Positions 13,423-17,096 of a stretch of DNA of 17,096 nt are shown here, in pieces (the first letter of the stretch is position 1; the number at the start of each line of letters is the position of its first letter). Position numbers and translations under genes: made by a program. Location: NCBI GenBank assembly GCA_028867845.1, contig JAGWFU010000005.1, forward strand, positions 1 to 17,096, given 5' to 3'. Below the pieces are notes generated by a model. It had not been told where the DNA came from. It did not search any database and was given only the letters and a program-made list of their open reading frames with translations. Source of the DNA: Microcaldota archaeon. Lineage in GTDB: Archaea; Micrarchaeota; Micrarchaeia; Micrarchaeales; Micrarchaeaceae.

Positions 13423-14223
13423 TCAGACTGTCCTGTTCTCGACAGCGTCGGCCTTCTTGCTCAGCATGCCCTCTACCTCACTGCTGTCCATCCTGTCGAG
13501 GCTGTTGCCGCAGTTGCACTTGAAGCTGTTCTCGAACGCCGCATCGAAGGTGAAGATCAGCTTGTCGGTCTTGTAGCAGTCGCTGCATACGAAATAGTCG
13601 TTGCAGTTCTCGTTCACTACCGCGCCATCCCTCTCCATGTTGTTTATGTAGTCGAGGAACGGGCCCAGCTTGCTGGTGTTTATGTACCAGGAGAACGAGA
13701 GCCACCCGTTGGTGTTCTTCGATATGTAGTAGTTGGTTATCCCGTAGCCCTGCATTATGTTTAGCATCCTCCTTACTGCGTTTATCTTCATGTCCATCTT
13801 CTCAGCAAGGAACTCGTCGGTCTTCGGAGTTATGAGCATGCCCAGAACCTCGGTGCTCCTCTTGCTCACGTTCTTCTTGAGGTACTCGAGCGCAAGCTCG
13901 TTGGCCATCAGCCCCTCCACAGCGGTCTTCACAGCCTCAGGGTCGGGTATGCTGACGTTGGACCTGGCCCTCCTGCTCATGCTTATGTCCTCGCCGGCCT
14001 CGTACTTCTTCAGCTTCTGGGTTATCGCCTCTGCCCCGCTCTTGATAGGTGCATCCTTGGCCTCCTTCGCCCTTGCGGCCGGCCTAGCTACCGCCTTTGC
14101 CTGAGCCTTCTTTACTATCTTCTTAACAATCTTGATGGCCTTCCTTGCCTTCGGCCTGTTTGCAACCTTGACCTTAGCCTTAGGAACCTTCCTCGCCGCC
14201 TTCCTGCTCTTTGATTTTGCCAT
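13423..14223 (-). CDS. tfe: Transcription factor E alpha (TFE) with lysine-rich N-terminal extension
   Basis: This is the basal factor that helps TBP/TFB open promoters, the homologue of TFIIE-alpha. From ATG 14223 it has 266 residues, longer than the usual 170-190. The winged helix lies at about 124-182 (TEVLGMLITPKTDEFLAEKMDMKINAVRRMLNIMQGYGI). The zinc ribbon is at 210-243 with C213, C216, C236 and C238. Its second knuckle is CNC, one residue shorter than the usual CxxC. Residues 1-57 are rich in Lys, Ala, Arg and Val, like a histone H1 tail, and 58-110 link it to the core. GGTGT (14233-14229) precedes the ATG by five bases. A longer GTG frame at 14232 is less likely. Confidence 0.9.
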   Translation of the reverse strand: MAKSKSRKAARKVPKAKVKVANRPKARKAIKIVKKIVKKAQAKAVARPAARAKEAKDAPIKSGAEAITQKLKKYEAGEDISMSRRARSNVSIPDPEAVKTAVEGLMANELALEYLKKNVSKRSTEVLGMLITPKTDEFLAEKMDMKINAVRRMLNIMQGYGITNYYISKNTNGWLSFSWYINTSKLGPFLDYINNMERDGAVVNENCNDYFVCSDCYKTDKLIFTFDAAFENSFKCNCGNSLDRMDSSEVEGMLSKKADAVENRTV

Positions 14224-14265
14224 CGTAAACACCAGTCAAACTAGATACACTATATGCGCACTTCC

Positions 14266-14277
14266 ATATATTTATAT
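14266..14277 (-). promoter_or_regulatory. TFE operon TATA box
   Basis: ATATAAATATAT on the minus strand predicts a start near 14244 and a leader of about 20 nt carrying GGTGT before ATG 14223. Confidence 0.55.
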
Positions 14278-14281
14278 GTTC

Positions 14282-14293
14282 TGTAAATTTACA
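14282..14293. promoter_or_regulatory. Palindrome TGTAAATTTACA upstream of the TFE TATA box
   Basis: This perfect 12-bp palindrome lies five bases upstream of the TFE TATA box in the direction of transcription. It could be an operator or activator site; AT-rich chance is also possible. Confidence 0.35.
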
Positions 14294-14310
14294 CCGTATT
14301 GGGCAAAGTT

Positions 14311-14333
14311 AGGGAAACTGGCAACTTTTCCCT
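14311..14333 (-). terminator. Hairpin at the end of the HAD phosphatase gene
   Basis: On the minus strand AGGGAAA and TTTCCCT form a 7-bp stem around AGTTGCCAG, starting within the stop codon of the HAD gene. It is a candidate 3' end or terminator. There is no long T-run after it, so support is modest. Confidence 0.35.
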
Positions 14334-15001
14334 CAGTAAAGGTAAGCAGACAGATCACTGAGCGACTGCATCATTATGTCGGGATTCGAGGATTTGAGCT
14401 CCTGCAGCGTCGTGGCACCGATGTCTATCCCCGTCATCACGGCCACTGACTTGACCTTAGCATTCCTCGCCGCCGCCATGTCTATCGGCGTATCGCCTAC
14501 ATACATTGTTCTTGACCTCTCCACACCCAACTTGCCTATTATGTAATCAAGCATCGAGGGGTCGGGCTTCGGGCGGAACTCGTCTGTGAGCCCCACGGCA
14601 ACGTCAAAGTAGTCTATAAGCCCTGCCCTCTTCAAAAGCTCCTGCGCTCCGGCGTTGCCCTTTGTCGTGGCCAAGCCAGTCTTGAAACCGTTTTTCCTCA
14701 GATAGGTGAGCAGCTCTACCGCGCCGGGCAGTACCTCCACCCCCTTATCACAATCCTTGATATAAGCATCCCTGAACACATCAACCATCTCAGAGATCTT
14801 GCCCTCCTCTACACCCTTTGTAACCGCAACAAATGCATCATGTACAGGAGCCCCGATTCTACTCCATACCCATTTGTCGCCAGGATATGCGTATCCGAAT
14901 TCCTCAAGCGCCTTCTTATAGGCGTTGACTATGGCCACCCTGTTGTCCACCAACGTGCCGTCAAGGTCGAAGATTATGAGGTCAAACGACTTTATGTCCA
15001 T
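14333..15001 (-). CDS. HAD-superfamily phosphatase (phosphoglycolate phosphatase-like)
   Basis: The 222-residue protein is a class IA HAD hydrolase. Motif I is FDLDGT with nucleophile D12 and acid D14, motif II is LATTKGN (T112/T113), motif III is the lysine of RPKPDP (K145), and motif IV is GDTPIDMAAA (D170, D174). A helical cap lies at about 18-90. Closest by eye are Gph/PpaX-type phosphatases, but HAD substrates cannot be read from the sequence. The ATG follows the nucleotidyltransferase stop by 4 bases, so the pair may process one sugar phosphate. It is cytosolic. Confidence 0.9.
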   Translation of the reverse strand: MDIKSFDLIIFDLDGTLVDNRVAIVNAYKKALEEFGYAYPGDKWVWSRIGAPVHDAFVAVTKGVEEGKISEMVDVFRDAYIKDCDKGVEVLPGAVELLTYLRKNGFKTGLATTKGNAGAQELLKRAGLIDYFDVAVGLTDEFRPKPDPSMLDYIIGKLGVERSRTMYVGDTPIDMAAARNAKVKSVAVMTGIDIGATTLQELKSSNPDIMMQSLSDLSAYLY

Positions 15002-15005
15002 GCAA

Positions 15006-15812
15006 TCACTGCTTCCCCTCCAACATCGCCTTCGCGGTCTCGTAGTCCTTGAGCGTGTTCACCGACATCCATACCCCATAAGGGTTTATCGTGAAGTTGG
15101 CGACCTTCCCCTCAAGTGCCAGCTTCTCTAGGACTACCTTCTCGAACTCCTGGGCAGAGGAGCTGTCGAGATCCACCAGCTGCTCTATCTCGCCGTAGAC
15201 TGCCGGCTCTATCACCGACAATCCGGTGTGCGTGAACTTCCCAACGAACGACTTCGCCACGAACCTGTCAACCCTGCCGCTCGGCTCCACAAGCACCTCA
15301 CCGTAAGGGTACACGGTGCCGGATGTGGTGACCACCGTGGCCCAGTAGCCCCTATCGTTTTCAAGGTGCCCCTCCAGCGCCTTCGCCGGCACCTTGTCGT
15401 CGAAAAATATGTCGTCAGGGTGCACTATTATGCTCCTCTTGCTCCTGTCTATGACCTTGTCCTGTAGCGCCTTCTTTAGTGCCTTGCCCTTTCCAGCAGC
15501 CTTCCAGGAAGCGTCGTCTATGGAAAACCTCAGCTCTGCCTTCTTTGCGTATTCGGATCTGTTGTTGAGGTAGTCCTCGATCCCCTCATGCCCGAATCCC
15601 GCCAGTATGTTGAACCTCCTGAACCCGCAGCCCACATACTGCCTCAGCGTCCTCTCTATGAGCGGCACGCCGCTTATCTCGAGCATGGCCTTGATCTCGT
15701 TGTTCATCCTCTTGGCCTGCCCTCCAACCATTATGTTGACCTGGGTGTTCTCTGCCTCGCTCTTGATATCAAACGTCATCAGATGCACTCTCGCTTCGCT
15801 GCGCAAAACCAT
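15006..15812 (-). CDS. Sugar-phosphate nucleotidyltransferase-like protein
   Basis: The 268-residue protein has the NTP_transferase fold that makes NDP-sugars from sugar 1-phosphates. The start of the domain reads NIMVGGQAKRMNNEIKAMLEISGVPLIERTL (26-56). This aligns with the usual AGGxGxRLxPxTxxxPKxxxxxxGxPxI signature but has QAK in place of the glycine-rich GxGT. HPDDIFFDD at 131-139 takes the place of the metal-binding GD motif, and GYWATVVTTSGTVYPYGEVLVEPSGRV matches the following region. The substrate is unclear. The start is uncertain: ATG 15812 fits a leaderless transcript from a TATA-like box near 15841, while ATG 15779 gives a more usual N-terminus. Confidence 0.82.
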   Translation of the reverse strand: MVLRSEARVHLMTFDIKSEAENTQVNIMVGGQAKRMNNEIKAMLEISGVPLIERTLRQYVGCGFRRFNILAGFGHEGIEDYLNNRSEYAKKAELRFSIDDASWKAAGKGKALKKALQDKVIDRSKRSIIVHPDDIFFDDKVPAKALEGHLENDRGYWATVVTTSGTVYPYGEVLVEPSGRVDRFVAKSFVGKFTHTGLSVIEPAVYGEIEQLVDLDSSSAQEFEKVVLEKLALEGKVANFTINPYGVWMSVNTLKDYETAKAMLEGKQ

Positions 15813-15858
15813 AAGGCGAAAAATAGGACCCTATGGAATAAATATGACGGAAGCAGTT

Positions 15859-15866
15859 ATATATAC
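15859..15866. promoter_or_regulatory. Symmetric TATA box between divergent genes
   Basis: TATATATA reads the same on both strands and lies between the nucleotidyltransferase gene (-) and the eL15 gene (+). For eL15 it predicts a start near 15889 with a 42-nt leader. For the minus strand it predicts a start near 15835. Confidence 0.45.
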
Positions 15867-15881
15867 CTTGCGCACTCAATA

Positions 15882-15899
15882 TCTATGCTGACATAGATT
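15882..15899. promoter_or_regulatory. 7-bp inverted repeat at the predicted eL15 start site
   Basis: ATCTATG (15882-15888) and CATAGAT (15893-15899) flank CTGA. The repeat is centred on the transcription start predicted from the TATA box. It could be a repressor site or a 5' hairpin in the mRNA. Confidence 0.35.
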
Positions 15900-15930
15900 C
15901 TGTAATCATCTATTTCATACGGCGATTTTC

Positions 15931-16497
15931 ATGAGCATGTACAAGCAGATGCGAGAGACATTCATCAACGAATACAAGGAGAGGAGCGACGCTTACAAGG
16001 CAAGGCTCATACAGTGGAACTCCGAGCCGCCTATCACAAGGATAGAGAAGCCAACCAACATAGCCAGGGCGAGGAAGCTCGGCTACAAGGCCAAGCAGGG
16101 CGTGGTCGTGGCGAGAGTCGTCGTAAAGGGAGGAAAGAAGAAGAGGAAGGATCCGGCAGGAGGAAGGAAACCCTCGAAGGCGGGTATGTACTTCGCCAGG
16201 AGGAAGTCGGTGCAGTCAATAGCTGAGGAGCGTGCTGCTAGGAAGTTCCCCAACTGCGAGGTTCTCAATTCATACTTTGTCGGATCAGCTGGATCCAGCA
16301 AGTTCTACGAGGTCATACTGCTCGACAGGGGGCAGGGCTCGATAATGAGCGACCCGGCCTACAAGGCAATAGTCGGCCAGAGGAACAGGGTGTACAGGGG
16401 ACTCACCTCTTCAGGCAGGAAGCACAGAGGACTTAGGTACAAGAGCTCGTCCACCGCCAAGTTCAGGCCGAGCAAGAGACAGAACATGAGGAGCTGA
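15931..16497 (+). CDS. rpl15e: Large-subunit ribosomal protein eL15 (L15e)
   Basis: This 188-residue, strongly basic protein binds 23S rRNA. It matches the family along its length: MYKQMRETFINEYKERSDAYKARLIQWNSEP, IARARKLGYKAKQGVVVARVVVKGGKKKRK, RAARKFPNCEVLNSYFVG and the C-terminal GLTSSGRKHRGLR. The length is usual for archaea. ATG 15931 is chosen; ATG 15937 would shorten it by two residues. The Pcc1-like gene follows after 4 bases. Confidence 0.96.
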   Translation: MSMYKQMRETFINEYKERSDAYKARLIQWNSEPPITRIEKPTNIARARKLGYKAKQGVVVARVVVKGGKKKRKDPAGGRKPSKAGMYFARRKSVQSIAEERAARKFPNCEVLNSYFVGSAGSSKFYEVILLDRGQGSIMSDPAYKAIVGQRNRVYRGLTSSGRKHRGLRYKSSSTAKFRPSKRQNMRS

Positions 16498-16501
16498 TCC
16501 G

Positions 16502-16747
16502 TTGTCCGGAACGGCAGAAGTCGGCCACATGTACTCTGCTACTATAAGGATAAACAAGGCGAGCAGCGCCAGCTACAAGAAGGCGCTGGGTGAGATAAAA
16601 GCCCATGATCGGAGCAGAATAGCAATAAAAGAGACATCATCGCTGTTGCAGATAGATATCCACGCAAAAGATGCAGCAGCCCTCAGGGCAACCATCAACT
16701 CGGCCCTCAAAGACCTGCACGTTGTGGAATCTGTCTCCAACCTGTGA
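16502..16747 (+). CDS. KEOPS complex Pcc1-like subunit
   Basis: The 81-residue protein fits the Pcc1/LAGE family, the dimerising subunit of the KEOPS complex that makes t6A in tRNAs. It has a strand (MYSATIRI), a helix (YKKALGEIKAHDRSRI), strands (IAIKETSSLLQIDIHAKD) and a final helix, AALRATINSALKDLHVVESV, which is the most conserved family region. The start is TTG 16502, supported by GAGGAGCTGATCC (16488-16500), nearly the full Shine-Dalgarno complement. ATG 16529 is a weaker alternative. It is co-transcribed with eL15, linking tRNA modification to ribosome supply. Confidence 0.82.
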   Translation: MSGTAEVGHMYSATIRINKASSASYKKALGEIKAHDRSRIAIKETSSLLQIDIHAKDAAALRATINSALKDLHVVESVSNL

Positions 16748-16775
16748 AGTTCCGCTTCTCGGCAAAAAGTAAAGG

Positions 16776-16783
16776 TATATAAA
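16776..16783 (+). promoter_or_regulatory. uL3 TATA box
   Basis: TATATAAA predicts a transcription start near 16806, which leaves an mRNA leader of about 85 nt before the uL3 ATG. That is long for this genome, where other leaders here are 0-40 nt. Confidence 0.55.
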
Positions 16784-16823
16784 AACACTCAACACAATAA
16801 CTTATACGGTTTTTACCCGTAAA

Positions 16824-16873
16824 TTTTGGCTTTAGTGCAGACTGAAAGGTTCTGCTTTTGCTTTCCGCCAAAA
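16824..16873 (+). promoter_or_regulatory. Structured 5' leader of the uL3 gene
   Basis: An outer 7-bp stem pairs TTTTGGC (16824-16830) with GCCAAAA (16867-16873). Inside it GCAGA (16837-16841) pairs with TCTGC (16851-16855). The element ends 19 bases before the ATG. It may be a ribosomal-protein autoregulatory site or simply a folded leader. Confidence 0.35.
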
Positions 16874-16892
16874 CAATACTACAGTGTTGGCT

Positions 16893-17096
16893 ATGCACAG
16901 AGGTTCATTGCAATATTGGCACAGGAGAAGGGCCACGACCAGACTCCCGAGGATCAGGTCAAAGCCTAGGCACATCTCCGAGCAGGTGCTATCAAACATA
17001 GTCGCTTACAAGGTGGGGATGACGCAGGTGTCGATGACCGACGACAGCGAGTCCCCGTCGAAGAACATGGAGGTCGCGGAGGCGTGCACAGTGCTC
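16893..17096 (+). CDS. rpl3: Large-subunit ribosomal protein uL3, 5' part, cut by window end
   Basis: The open frame from ATG 16893 runs for 68 codons to the last base of the window with no stop. The protein begins MHRGSLQYWHRRRATTRLPR and continues with VAYKVGMTQVSMTDD and a following SPSKNMEVAEACTVL. This matches the archaeal uL3 start (RGSLxxWPRKRA, then AGYKAGMTHV and an acidic SP.KG.EV segment). The N-terminus is slightly short compared with relatives, which carry about 5-10 more basic residues; in-frame GTG 16884 or TTG 16887 could add two or three. It is the first gene of a likely ribosomal operon continuing outside the window. Confidence 0.9.
   Translation, partial: MHRGSLQYWHRRRATTRLPRIRSKPRHISEQVLSNIVAYKVGMTQVSMTDDSESPSKNMEVAEACTVL

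Noticed and set aside
1..17096. CRISPR array, insertion sequence or prophage
   Set aside because: No regularly spaced repeats, terminal inverted repeats, transposase or phage genes are visible; the gene set is chromosomal housekeeping.

Overview
The window is a gene-dense archaeal chromosome segment. It carries RadA, GINS, TFE, aIF2-alpha, ribosomal proteins eL15, eL42 and uL3, a Pcc1-like KEOPS subunit, diphthine synthase, archaeal TATA boxes about 26 nt before predicted starts, several leaderless or near-leaderless genes, and tRNAs without encoded CCA. The best lineage clue is a 390-residue tRNA-splicing endonuclease with three endonuclease-like units in one chain. That layout matches the epsilon-2 enzyme known from ARMAN-type ultrasmall archaea, so I infer Micrarchaeota (ARMAN-2-like). 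Nothing indicates a plasmid, virus, insertion sequence or CRISPR array.

Layout. (1) 73-2897 (+): a tight operon of a cyclic-2,3-diphosphoglycerate-synthetase-like GTPase, a VKOR-type membrane oxidoreductase and an HD phosphohydrolase. (2) 2977-3051: tRNA-Lys(CUU), then an unrecognised AT-richer gene. (3) 6517 down to 3626 (-): radA, dphB and endA with 4-10 nt junctions. (4) 6518-6823: an intergenic region with the radA promoter and a candidate structured RNA, then a DUF92 membrane protein gene. (5) 9790 down to 7529 (-): four packed genes of unknown function, led by a PIN-like domain fused to a 310-residue unknown region and including two small diverged paralogues. This is the most novel-looking block. 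(6) 12329 down to 9861 (-): GINS, eL42, aIF2-alpha, a PAC2-family protein and tRNA-Gly(CCC). This is the archaeal replication/translation cluster, but eS27 and Nop10 are missing from their usual slots. (7) Initiator tRNA-Met. (8) 14223 down to 12595 (-): TFE with a long lysine/alanine-rich N-terminal tail, then an unknown gene. (9) 15812 down to 14333 (-): a nucleotidyltransferase and a HAD phosphatase, a likely sugar-activation pair. (10) From 15931 (+): eL15 and Pcc1, then a separate promoter and structured leader for uL3, which is cut by the window end.

Most of the window is core information processing: recombination, replication, basal transcription, initiation, ribosome, tRNA splicing, t6A and diphthamide. 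The unexplained parts are the 7529-9790 block, the unknown genes at 3104 and 12595, and several intergenic inverted repeats that look like small RNAs, leaders or operators.
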